Positions 8,358 through 16,032 of a stretch of 64,000 bases of DNA are shown in pieces. The notes under the pieces are model-generated. The model ran no database searches. It saw nothing but the letters and a program-made list of their open reading frames with translations, and had not been told where the DNA came from. Each line of letters starts with the position of its first letter. Position 1 is the stretch's first letter. The translations under genes and the position numbers were made by a program. Origin of the DNA: Companilactobacillus jidongensis (GTDB lineage: Bacteria > Bacillota > Bacilli > Lactobacillales > Lactobacillaceae); the NCBI RefSeq assembly GCF_003946575.1, contig NZ_RHOP01000004.1:1-64000 (forward strand). The letters run 5' to 3'.

Positions 8358-9228
8358 ATCTTGACCTGCCTTCCACAAATCTGATTTCTAAGTAGAGCAG
8401 TACTAAAAAAATCAAAAATGTTGTAATGGCAAGTGCCGAAGCATTACCTGTCTTATATAGAACAAATGCATTCAAATATGTGTGATACAAAACATTAGAA
8501 GATCCATAGTAAGGACCACCAGTTGTAATAACGTTAATTGGCGTAAAAACATATTGAAGTCCTTGCACGATAGTCAGAATCAAAACATAAATGGCAATAC
8601 TCTTATTCATTGGTAAAACAATATTCCAAATCATACGCCATTTAGGAATTCGATCGATTGTCGTAGCATCTACGATATTCTTCGGTATTGAACCTAACCC
8701 TGTTAATAACAAAATGAAATTATATCCAAAAACTTTCCAATTAGTAATCAAACAGATCACTACAATTGCTAGTCCACCTGAGTTAGTCCAATTCGGAAGT
8801 ACAAAACCACTTTCTCTAAATAGGAACGCAACTGGTCCAGAAACTGGATTCAAGAGCCAAGAAAAAATCATTGCTCCTACTACCAATGAGAACAAACTGG
8901 GAATAAAGAAAATAATCTTATATGCACCCTGCATTCGTTTAATAAAAAATTTAACTATTAAAGAAATTACGTATGGAACTATAAAATTCAAAACTAGTAA
9001 TAAAATAATATAAAAGAAAGTATTCATTAATACTTTTTGATTAACCGGATCAGTAAAGACTTCGATATAGTTTCTCATCCCCACAAAATCCTTCGTTGGC
9101 GCGATAAGATTCCAATCAAAGAAACTTAAATAGAAAGTATAAATAATTGGAATAACCATAAAAATAGTTAGTAAAATTCCCGTGGGTAATAAATATATAA
9201 ACGGTAGAATTTTTTTATTGTTGTGCAT
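8350..9228 (-). CDS. ABC importer permease, UgpA-like
   Basis: A 292-aa permease of the MalF/UgpA family with about six hydrophobic segments and the coupling loop DATTIDRIPKWRMIWNIVLP. It partners with the permease encoded immediately downstream. Its ATG lies within the end of the binding-protein gene (14-nt overlap), with AGGAAAAG before it, so translation of the two is coupled. Confidence 0.87.
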   Translation of the reverse strand: MHNNKKILPFIYLLPTGILLTIFMVIPIIYTFYLSFFDWNLIAPTKDFVGMRNYIEVFTDPVNQKVLMNTFFYIILLLVLNFIVPYVISLIVKFFIKRMQGAYKIIFFIPSLFSLVVGAMIFSWLLNPVSGPVAFLFRESGFVLPNWTNSGGLAIVVICLITNWKVFGYNFILLLTGLGSIPKNIVDATTIDRIPKWRMIWNIVLPMNKSIAIYVLILTIVQGLQYVFTPINVITTGGPYYGSSNVLYHTYLNAFVLYKTGNASALAITTFLIFLVLLYLEIRFVEGRSRYE

Positions 9229-10495
9229 TTATCTTTTCCTGCGCCGATTTCAATGTAGATGAAATATCACTACCAGATAAAATCTTGTCACGGGCATCGA
9301 TCATTGCTTGTTCTGCTTGTAAACCATTCTTAGGGAATGAAGTCCACGGAATTGCCTTGTCTAGTGTATTAACCGCTGGAACTAACATTGGATTCTCACT
9401 AACATGGTCTTTGAATTCTTTTGATTCTAGAGCATCCTTAGTTGGAGGTAAGTATCCTGTACCCTTGCTCCAAGTAACTGATGAACTAGTTTTGAACATG
9501 AATTTCTCAAATTCCCATGCGGCTTTTTGTTGTGTAGCATCTTGGGCAGTGATAGCCAACATTGAACCACCAACTGGAACAGTAGTCTTATGACCTTCGA
9601 AATGTGGAGCAATGATAGCACTTGCGTTGAAGCTGGCACCCTTCTTGATATGTGATGCTTGGGCAATTGTTGTGAATGCCATGGCAACGTCACCCTTAAC
9701 GAATGAATCCATCCCTTGTGCCCATGGCGTGTGAAGCGCAGTCTTATCTGTAACCATTTCTTGATAAAGCTTGTACGCACCTTCGCCATTTTCACTGGCA
9801 AATGCAGCCTTACCGTTCTTTTGAATATCAGCACCATTACTTAACATAATAGCTTGTTGTGCCCAGGTATCACCTGGTTCTTGGATGTACAATCCATACT
9901 TGCCACTTTGCTCATTGATACTCTTAGCGGCTTTTTGTACACCTTCCCAAGTGTCTAATGACTTAACATCAATATTGTATTGCTTTAATAAATCCTTATT
10001 AACGAATAAAACTGGGGTACTTAATGAATAAGGTAAACCAACTAACTTCTTGTTAGCATCCTTAGCGAATGACAAAGTCTTCGTTGTAAAATGATCAGTA
10101 ATAAATTTGTCATTACCGTCGAATTTCTTAGCCGCATCAGTTGATGTCATGTATTTGAAGTTACTAGAGAAGTAATTATCATAAGCCCAACCCACTTGGG
10201 TAACGTCAGGGACCTTACCTGAGGCTTGAGCCGATTGAAGATTTTGCATCAATCCTTTATACATATTGGGATTGTACTTAGCGGTAACCTTAATATTCTT
10301 GTGGGTCTTATTGAACTCTTTAACTAGTTCATCAACCGTCGCGCCACCTTGAGTTTGAGCGTTAACGTGCCAGTAAGTAATGTGTGTCACTGCATTAGCT
10401 GAAGTCTTAGAAGTTGATGAGCAGCCTGCAAAAATGACAGCCATCAATGCTAATCCAACCAAAGCTAAAAATTGCTTAAAATATTTTGTTTTCAA
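9215..10495 (-). CDS. extracellular solute-binding lipoprotein, UgpB-like (TTG start)
   Basis: A 426-aa family 1 extracellular solute-binding protein. The N-terminus is a lipoprotein signal: basic MKTKYFK, hydrophobic core and a lipobox ending FAGC near residue 25, so it should be anchored outside by Cys25. The body contains the family's typical WAYDNYF and WEFEKFMF segments. The start is TTG at 10495 with GGAGGG 6-7 nt upstream. As first gene of the operon it determines specificity, here inferred as glycerol-3-phosphate or its diesters from the downstream phosphoesterase. Confidence 0.88.
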   Translation of the reverse strand: MKTKYFKQFLALVGLALMAVIFAGCSSTSKTSANAVTHITYWHVNAQTQGGATVDELVKEFNKTHKNIKVTAKYNPNMYKGLMQNLQSAQASGKVPDVTQVGWAYDNYFSSNFKYMTSTDAAKKFDGNDKFITDHFTTKTLSFAKDANKKLVGLPYSLSTPVLFVNKDLLKQYNIDVKSLDTWEGVQKAAKSINEQSGKYGLYIQEPGDTWAQQAIMLSNGADIQKNGKAAFASENGEGAYKLYQEMVTDKTALHTPWAQGMDSFVKGDVAMAFTTIAQASHIKKGASFNASAIIAPHFEGHKTTVPVGGSMLAITAQDATQQKAAWEFEKFMFKTSSSVTWSKGTGYLPPTKDALESKEFKDHVSENPMLVPAVNTLDKAIPWTSFPKNGLQAEQAMIDARDKILSGSDISSTLKSAQEKINAQQ

Positions 10496-10543
10496 TTCTT
10501 TCCCTCCTGTGTGTAATATATATTAGGGAACGAATGTATATTT

Positions 10544-10573
10544 CTTATATACTTAATGTATTGTTTGTGTAAA
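10544..10573 (-). promoter_or_regulatory. promoter of the Ugp-like operon
   Basis: On the minus strand -35 TTTACA (10568-10573), an 18-nt spacer and -10 TATAAG (10544-10549). This leaves about 40 nt of leader before the TTG start. I see no catabolite-repression box of standard form nearby. Confidence 0.6.
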
Positions 10574-10683
10574 GTTTTTATATTGAGAAATTTCTGTGCC
10601 AATATTTTTTAAGCAACTAGCTATACAGCAATAAAAACAATATGTTATTATGTTATAAATTAAATATGATAGATCGGTTGGCG

Positions 10684-10757
10684 AAAGCTTCAAGGTGATT
10701 CCTGCTCAGGGGTGTGAGGAGGGTTATTTTGGGGCTTTTTTTAATCCTCTAAAGGAG
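10684..10757 (+). promoter_or_regulatory. structured leader RNA (candidate riboswitch) of the Na+/H+ antiporter
   Basis: A G-rich leader in otherwise A/T-rich DNA. A 10-bp outer stem pairs 10684-10693 (AAAGCTTCAA) with 10729-10738 (TTGGGGCTTT, two G-U) and runs into seven Ts, like a terminator. Inside it, CCTGCTC (10701-10707) pairs with GAGGAGG (10716-10722) around loop AGGGGTGT. In the alternative fold GAGGGTTA (10719-10726) pairs with TAATCCTC (10742-10749), whose TCCT can also pair with the Shine-Dalgarno AGGA. Mutually exclusive helices of this kind are riboswitch-like. I cannot assign a ligand; Na+ is the obvious hypothesis from the gene controlled. Confidence 0.55.
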
Positions 10758-10768
10758 AAATATAATTT

Positions 10769-11932
10769 ATGGGTTTCTTAGGAATCTTAGTCCTAATACT
10801 AATTACCACAACAATCGTAGGTCATTACTCATCACGCATCGGTGTTCCGGCCGTCATCGGACAACTATTGGTCGGTATCATACTAGGTCCGGCAATCCTC
10901 AATTGGGTCAGACCAACTGAGTTTATTCACGTTTTCTCAGAAATGGGAGTAATTATTTTAATGTTCATCGCTGGTATCGAAAGCGACATGAAATTGCTGA
11001 AGAAATATCTTAAACCTAGTTTTCTGGTTGCGATTCTCGGAGTTATCGTACCAGTAGCACTAACCTATGGCGTCGGTATGATGTTTCATATGAATGCTAT
11101 TGAGAGTTTATTCTTGAGTGTTATTTTTGCTGCCACTTCAGTTTCAATCTCTGTAGCAGTCTTAAAAGAACTCAACGTTTTGAATGGAAAAGCTGGCGCA
11201 ACTATCCTTGGTGCCGCAGTAGTTGATGACATTTTAGCCGTTGTTATTTTAAGTGTTATGGTCAGTCTGCTCGGAGGTGGAAAAACTTCATCTGGAGGAC
11301 CATCCCTCCTAATAACATTTGCTGAACAAATAATTTATTTCGTCGCAATTTACTTTGTCGTTAAATTTGTAGCTCCGTACATGGCTAAAATCGGTGAAAA
11401 ATTATTTATCCCCGTTGGCCCTACTATTATGGCAATGATTCTCTGCTTTGGTATGGCATACATTGCTGACTCGATCGGATTAAGTTCCGTTGTTGGTGCT
11501 TTTTTTGCCGGAATTGCCATCTCACAAACCCAAGTACGTGAAGAAGTTGACCGTAGTATCGAACCAATCGGATATGCCATCTTCATTCCTGTTTTCTTCG
11601 TAAGTATCGGCTTGAATATGACTCTAAACGGGATTGAACATGACCTCTGGTTCATTGTAGTTCTAACTATCGTGGCAATTATTTCGAAGTTACTCGGAGC
11701 TGGACTTGGTGCTCGCATATCCAAATTCAATATGAACGAATCGTACATGGTCGGTGCAGGAATGGTTTCTCGTGGAGAAATGGCTCTTATCATTGCACAA
11801 ATTGGTTATCAATCCAAACTGATTTCCTCAGATTACTACTCCGCTATCATTGCAGCGGTTATCCTAACCACCTTGATTGCTCCATTCCTACTCAAACATG
11901 CTGCCAAAACTTCTCCACAAGACTTAAACTAA
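10769..11932 (+). CDS. napA: Na+/H+ or K+/H+ antiporter, CPA2 family (NapA/KefB-like)
   Basis: A 387-aa integral membrane antiporter with about 12 hydrophobic segments. It belongs to the CPA2 group of Enterococcus hirae NapA: the N-terminal GQLLVGIILGP motif and the paired acidic site GAAVVDDILAVVIL near 150, where the two Asp residues bind the cation. It ends after the membrane domain without a TrkA-N nucleotide-binding tail, which favours a NapA-type over a KefB-type system. It exchanges cytosolic Na+ for H+ and helps in salt and pH stress. AAAGGAG lies upstream of the ATG. Regulation probably runs through the structured leader at 10684-10757. Confidence 0.85.
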   Translation: MGFLGILVLILITTTIVGHYSSRIGVPAVIGQLLVGIILGPAILNWVRPTEFIHVFSEMGVIILMFIAGIESDMKLLKKYLKPSFLVAILGVIVPVALTYGVGMMFHMNAIESLFLSVIFAATSVSISVAVLKELNVLNGKAGATILGAAVVDDILAVVILSVMVSLLGGGKTSSGGPSLLITFAEQIIYFVAIYFVVKFVAPYMAKIGEKLFIPVGPTIMAMILCFGMAYIADSIGLSSVVGAFFAGIAISQTQVREEVDRSIEPIGYAIFIPVFFVSIGLNMTLNGIEHDLWFIVVLTIVAIISKLLGAGLGARISKFNMNESYMVGAGMVSRGEMALIIAQIGYQSKLISSDYYSAIIAAVILTTLIAPFLLKHAAKTSPQDLN

Positions 11933-11976
11933 AAAATCGTTCCCAATTCAAATTTGAATTGAGAACGATTTTTTTA
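11931..11976. terminator. bidirectional terminator between napA and ppiB
   Basis: A long inverted repeat, AATCGTTC-CCAATTC with GAATTG-AGAACGATT around an AAATTT centre, is flanked by A- and T-runs. It can therefore stop both convergent transcripts. Confidence 0.9.
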
Positions 11977-11985
11977 TTACGTAAA

Positions 11986-12567
11986 TTATTCAGCTACTTC
12001 AATACTTTCCATAACAACAGCATCATTAGGCTTGTCATTATGGTCGCGTTTTACTTTGGCGATTTCTCTAACAACATCCATACCGTCGATAACTTGACCA
12101 AAAACTGTATGTCTGTGATCCAACCAAGGTGTTCCACCATTTTTGTATGCAGCAATAACTTCCTCTGGATAACCTGCAGGAGCCATTTGTTTGATCATAC
12201 GCTTAGGAAGATTTTGATTCGAAACTATAAAGAATTGACTACCGTTAGTATTTGGGCCAGAATTTGCCATTGATAACGCTCCGTCCAAGTTGAATAACTC
12301 ACTTGAAAATTCATCTTCAAAGGCATCACCATAAATACTTTCGCCACCCATACCAGTACCAGTTGGATCGCCACCCTGAATCATGAAATCAGGAATCACA
12401 CGGTGAAAAATAACGCCGTTATAATATTCCTTCTTAGCCAATTCAACGAAGTTTTTAACTGTCTTAGGTACTAGTTCATCAAATAATTGAATCTTGATAT
12501 CACCGTGATTTGTTTTAATAGTAACCTTTGTGCCTGTAGCACTGTCTAAATTTAATTGTGGATACAT
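11986..12567 (-). CDS. ppiB: peptidyl-prolyl cis-trans isomerase, cyclophilin type
   Basis: A cytosolic cyclophilin of 193 aa that catalyses proline isomerisation in protein folding. The catalytic Arg lies in [19 protein letters not shown] and the substrate groove motif is [16 protein letters not shown]. There is no signal sequence or lipobox. The protein carries a short N-terminal extension ([15 protein letters not shown]) and an insertion after the FFI motif ([12 protein letters not shown]...), both common in lactobacilli. It converges with napA and shares its terminator. Confidence 0.95.
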   Translation of the reverse strand: MYPQLNLDSATGTKVTIKTNHGDIKIQLFDELVPKTVKNFVELAKKEYYNGVIFHRVIPDFMIQGGDPTGTGMGGESIYGDAFEDEFSSELFNLDGALSMANSGPNTNGSQFFIVSNQNLPKRMIKQMAPAGYPEEVIAAYKNGGTPWLDHRHTVFGQVIDGMDVVREIAKVKRDHNDKPNDAVVMESIEVAE

Positions 12568-12673
12568 TTTTTATTCCTTTCGAAGTTCATTTTAATATTT
12601 TTCTCGTAATTTAAATTATACCAATAATTATCAGGTATATCTTAATTCAGGACTTATATAAAGGAGTTTTTTC

Positions 12674-12889
12674 ATGCACACGCTAGAAATCATCAATCAC
12701 GACGTAATCAATGATGATCAGTTAATGATCCATGCCACAGGACAAAATAATTTTACCAATGAATTGCGTCTCAAGGCCGCTATTGCACTAATAAATTCAC
12801 TATCAGATCTCGACTACACAACTCAAGAAGAATATGACTCCTACATCAAACTATGTAGTACCTTAAAAAAATCCGTTCAATATCTCTAA
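12674..12889 (+). CDS. small protein of unknown function, paralogue of the next gene
   Basis: A 71-aa acidic protein that I do not recognise. AAAGGAG lies 8 nt before the ATG. The C-terminal half, LRLKAAIALINSLSDL...YIKLCSTLKKSVQYL, aligns with LKVKAALALLDTSD...YYDLCDALKSAVEHF of the 76-aa protein encoded 57 nt downstream. The two are therefore tandem paralogues, probably all-helical in this part. No membrane segment or signal peptide. The pair may interact; the function is open. Confidence 0.65.
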   Translation: MHTLEIINHDVINDDQLMIHATGQNNFTNELRLKAAIALINSLSDLDYTTQEEYDSYIKLCSTLKKSVQYL

Positions 12890-12946
12890 AATCACGAAAT
12901 TTTAATTATGTCGTAAAAACGACAAAATAATAAATGGAGAATCACA

Positions 12947-13177
12947 ATGGCAAAAATAGGTATTGAACGACACGACTTAGAATCTGGTGAGGTTCTGAAG
13001 ATCCTCATTTCAGAAAATTCTCACGTCGATTATTTCGGAGATGACTTAAAGGTCAAGGCAGCCTTGGCACTATTAGATACTTCTGATCCTAATAGATTTT
13101 TTGAATGGGGCAAAGATGAATTGTATTACGACCTCTGTGACGCCCTAAAAAGTGCCGTTGAACATTTCGAGAATTAA
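12947..13177 (+). CDS. small protein of unknown function, paralogue of the previous gene
   Basis: A 76-aa protein (MAKIGIERHDLESGEV...) with GGAG before the ATG. It shares the helical LKxKAAxALL...LCxxLKxxV pattern with the 71-aa protein upstream. The short gap between the genes contains TATGTCGTA followed by ACGACA (12907-12924). The half-site equals that of the WYL-type palindromes found at 49-58 kb but is arranged differently. A bidirectional terminator follows. Function unknown. Confidence 0.65.
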   Translation: MAKIGIERHDLESGEVLKILISENSHVDYFGDDLKVKAALALLDTSDPNRFFEWGKDELYYDLCDALKSAVEHFEN

Positions 13178-13180
13178 AAA

Positions 13181-13217
13181 AAATGGATTCAGAATTACAT
13201 CTGAATCCATTTTTTTA
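13181..13217. terminator. bidirectional terminator
   Basis: An 11-bp perfect stem ATGGATTCAGA/TCTGAATCCAT with a 6-nt loop, flanked by A7 and T7. It lies between the 76-aa gene and the convergent XRE regulator, whose stop codon is at its edge. Confidence 0.92.
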
Positions 13218-13802
13218 AAACCACATAGTACCTGCTAACATGGCTGTCAATGCTGTAGCATCATACTTCACGGCGTAATGCTTAACTTGTTCATGCAATA
13301 CGACCAAAGCCCTTAACGGTTCCTTGGGATGTGAAAAACAATAAGCGGCAATCTTCTTACACAATCTAGTTGAAACCAAATCAACGTCTTCTGACTTCTC
13401 TAATTCCTTGGCAGAATCAAGAAGTATCTTCTTAGCATCAGCATTCTGCTTAACATCAGGATCAGAGTATGCCGCACTAATTTGATCCATCATTGTTTTA
13501 ACTTTTTCATCTCTGGTTTTCATATTCAAATACTCCTTAAAGAGTAAAGTCACTCGTTCAGCTTCAGCTCTTTCCTTTTTGAACCTGGAACGTTTCTTTT
13601 CGCGTAGTCCTAACAATGAATCTACACTGATACCAAATGTCTTACTCAAAATGATCAATGATTCTATGTCAGGATAGCTGCGTTCTAATTCCCACTTAGA
13701 AATAGTTTGTCGTGAAACATTTAATTTATTTGCCAAATCTACTTGTGTCATTTCATGTTCAACCCGGCATTGCTTAATATTATTTCCAAGTTCTAACGTC
13801 AA
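13215..13802 (-). CDS. XRE-family transcriptional regulator
   Basis: A 195-aa regulator. The N-terminal helix-turn-helix (about 8-62) reads MTQVDLANKLNVSRQTISKWELERSYPDIESL, a textbook Cro/CI-type motif. The rest is helical (about 70-195), without a recognised sensor domain, and includes acidic and lysine-rich stretches. A perfect 24-bp palindrome at 13885-13908 overlaps the -35 of its own promoter and suggests autorepression. Target genes other than itself are unknown; the ApbE operon ends just upstream. Confidence 0.85.
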   Translation of the reverse strand: MTLELGNNIKQCRVEHEMTQVDLANKLNVSRQTISKWELERSYPDIESLIILSKTFGISVDSLLGLREKKRSRFKKERAEAERVTLLFKEYLNMKTRDEKVKTMMDQISAAYSDPDVKQNADAKKILLDSAKELEKSEDVDLVSTRLCKKIAAYCFSHPKEPLRALVVLHEQVKHYAVKYDATALTAMLAGTMWF

Positions 13803-13876
13803 TATAGCACCTCATTCTCCAAAAGACTATGTTTCAAGATGCTCTATTTCGTTGCACCGATACTTTTTTAGTTTCC

Positions 13877-13908
13877 ATTATACATTTTTATCGTTATAAC
13901 GATAAAAA
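13877..13908 (-). promoter_or_regulatory. autoregulated promoter of the XRE regulator with a 24-bp palindrome
   Basis: On the minus strand -10 TATAAT lies at 13877-13882. The corresponding -35 position (13900-13905) falls inside a perfect palindrome with arms TTTTTATCGTTA and TAACGATAAAAA (13885-13908). A repressor bound here would block RNA polymerase. The obvious candidate is the XRE protein itself. Confidence 0.7.
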
Positions 13909-13942
13909 AAGTACATCTAATTAAAGACATACTTTTCAAAAA

Positions 13943-14878
13943 TTATATTATACTAACGTCAATAGTAGTGAAACTTCCATCTTTATAAATCAAAACAGCA
14001 CCATAAATGTCGTCATTACCAACTCCCCAATCAGGAATTGGCCCTCCGGCAAAGAACAGGCGCTTGGCTTCCAATTCACCTTCGATGGAATTTTTTACAA
14101 AAACTGTCACACCTGCTAAATCAGTGTCCAAAGGATATCCAGTTCTTGGATCAATGACATGATGATACTTCTTGCCATTTATTTCTAAATAACGTTCATA
14201 AATTCCAGTTGTGACAGCGGAACATTCGCCAATGCGAACATTACCGATTGTTTCACCACGACTGCTTGTAGGATCTTGCACTCCAACGATCCAATGTCTG
14301 TCATCATGAGTGGGACTCTTGCCAACAAAGAGTATATTGCCGCCGAGATCAATAATCCCACTGCCAATACCCATAGCACGCCACAAATCACGAATTCTAT
14401 CCGCAATATAGCCTTTGGCAATGCCGCCAAGATCTAACTCCATTCCTGACTTCATTAAGAAAACTGACATTTGATTGTCGTCTAACTTAACATCATCAGG
14501 ATTAATAATGTTCATCCGTTTTTTGATGTCATTGTCATTAGGAAGATTGGCACCCACAAATCCAATTTTCCATAACTTAACTAATGGACCGATCGTTGTA
14601 TTGAAGCCAAAATTCTGACGACTATATTCAATCGCTGTTTTAATTAAATCGTACGTCGCACTGGAGACCTGAACAGCTTCCACTCCGGCAGCATGATTAA
14701 TAGCCATCACCTCTGAATGACTGCGATTGACCGTCAATGAATCTTCATATGTTTGGATCAGCTTAAAAGCTTCATTAACCCCACGATCATCGATTGTACC
14801 AAAAGTGGTCAAGTTAATAGTTGTTCCTAACGCATAACCAGATTTATCGACACGATGTTGTGCTAAATCAGCTATCAT
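13943..14878 (-). CDS. apbE: FAD:protein FMN transferase (flavin transferase, cytosolic)
   Basis: A 311-aa ApbE family enzyme that attaches FMN covalently to Thr or Ser of target proteins, using FAD and Mg2+. Family motifs include MELDLGGIAKGYIADRI near 172-190, GGNILFVG and the C-terminal AVTTGIYERY with HHVIDPRTGYP. It starts directly without signal peptide or lipobox, so it acts in the cytosol. It is the third gene of an operon, 2 nt after the flavin reductase-PAS gene. The tail of that protein carries two short ApbE-type acceptor motifs, an obvious substrate. The FMN_bind domain of the fumarate reductase at 26.3 kb is another. Confidence 0.92.
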   Translation of the reverse strand: MIADLAQHRVDKSGYALGTTINLTTFGTIDDRGVNEAFKLIQTYEDSLTVNRSHSEVMAINHAAGVEAVQVSSATYDLIKTAIEYSRQNFGFNTTIGPLVKLWKIGFVGANLPNDNDIKKRMNIINPDDVKLDDNQMSVFLMKSGMELDLGGIAKGYIADRIRDLWRAMGIGSGIIDLGGNILFVGKSPTHDDRHWIVGVQDPTSSRGETIGNVRIGECSAVTTGIYERYLEINGKKYHHVIDPRTGYPLDTDLAGVTVFVKNSIEGELEAKRLFFAGGPIPDWGVGNDDIYGAVLIYKDGSFTTIDVSII

Positions 14879-14880
14879 AA

Positions 14881-16011
14881 TTATTCAGTCTTATCTTCTT
14901 TTTCTTCATCATGCTCTGAAGCACCAGTTGTAGCATCAGCTTCTGTATCTGCAGCAGCTGGTCCAGTAGCTTCTGCGTCATCATCATGCTTTGAAGCACC
15001 TGATGTAGCATCTGGGAAACCATCGAACTTACCATCTTTAACTAGGTTAACAAGGTGACCCACGTTACCAGTGAATTCCATTGTTCCCAAGTATCTTCCG
15101 TTCTCATCACGAACTGCGAAATAATTGATCCACACTTTGTGGCCATTCAATGGTAAACAACGTTCAACATGGTCTTGTGTGCCAAGTTTGAATGAATCTA
15201 AGATGGCTCTAACACCTGGCAAAGCCTTTGGTGGATGACATTCTTCAACAGTTTCACCAATTTCATTCGGATAACGAACGTGCTCACGATCAGGTTTATC
15301 TGAATAAAATGAAAAGTGATCTGTAGCATCAATGAAATCTATTTCAAATGGTAATGTATTAAAGATTTGTTGGATCTCTTTAATTTTCAAACTACCTGTA
15401 CGGAATTGAACTTTTGCTTCACTACTGATATTTGGTTGTGCCATATTAACGTCTCCCTCTTCTAAGTAACGCATATTTGATTTTACAAATTTATTGAATG
15501 CTGCAAAACTATCTTCCAAGTTATGAACAATATTAATATCTGTCACAAAACCATTTTTGTCAAAGGTCTTTGCGGCATTACCGATCAAGACCTCACTACC
15601 AGGAAGAACATCCGAGTTCAAGTCAGGTGATAGCAACATTTGACGTAATTGTTGTTGTGCACGTGATGTTCCTTGTGTCCCATAAGAAACACCCACAATC
15701 ATGACTGGTTTTTCCTTCATAGTCTTATGCTTGTATGACAACCATTCCAAACCACTCTTTAATGCTGCAGGGATCGAGTGATCATATTCTGGTGTTGCAA
15801 TAATCACACCATCAGCAGTATTGACCTTATTATTAAATCTCCAAACCTCAGTTTGTTCACTGTAAGGCAGGTCCTCGTTGAATGGTGGTAATTGTTTTAC
15901 TTCTAGTACTTCGATTTCGGCGGCTGTTCTGAAATGCCATTTCATATATTCTAATAATTTACGATTATATGAAAAATCAGCGTTTGTTCCGACAATAGCA
16001 ACAAGTTTCAT
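14881..16011 (-). CDS. NAD(P)H-dependent flavin reductase fused to a PAS-like domain with two flavinylation-type tail motifs
   Basis: A 376-aa, three-part protein. Residues 1 to about 170 are an NADPH-dependent FMN reductase (flavodoxin fold) with ATPEYDHSIPAALKSGLEW. About 200-325 is a PAS-like domain of the DUF438 kind (FNTLPFEIDFIDATDHFSFYS... HPPKALPGVRAILDSF). Residues 326-376 form an acidic, low-complexity tail with two repeats, DATSGASKHDDD (334-345) and DATTGASEHDEE (359-370). The core D-x-x-[ST]-G-A-S matches the acceptor motif modified by ApbE, encoded next door, with Ser340 and Ser365 as probable FMN sites. There is no signal peptide. I infer a cytosolic electron carrier passing hydride electrons from NAD(P)H to tail-bound FMN and on to a partner such as the fumarate reductase. 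Confidence 0.85.
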   Translation of the reverse strand: MKLVAIVGTNADFSYNRKLLEYMKWHFRTAAEIEVLEVKQLPPFNEDLPYSEQTEVWRFNNKVNTADGVIIATPEYDHSIPAALKSGLEWLSYKHKTMKEKPVMIVGVSYGTQGTSRAQQQLRQMLLSPDLNSDVLPGSEVLIGNAAKTFDKNGFVTDINIVHNLEDSFAAFNKFVKSNMRYLEEGDVNMAQPNISSEAKVQFRTGSLKIKEIQQIFNTLPFEIDFIDATDHFSFYSDKPDREHVRYPNEIGETVEECHPPKALPGVRAILDSFKLGTQDHVERCLPLNGHKVWINYFAVRDENGRYLGTMEFTGNVGHLVNLVKDGKFDGFPDATSGASKHDDDAEATGPAAADTEADATTGASEHDEEKEDKTE

Positions 16012-16032
16012 AGAGTATTCTTCCTTCCTAAA

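Noticed and set aside
12907-12924. Sixth member of the WYL operator set
   Set aside because: The half-sites TATGTCGTA and ACGACA occur in the opposite order to the true operators and no -10 lies at the 18-nt offset, so I do not count it.
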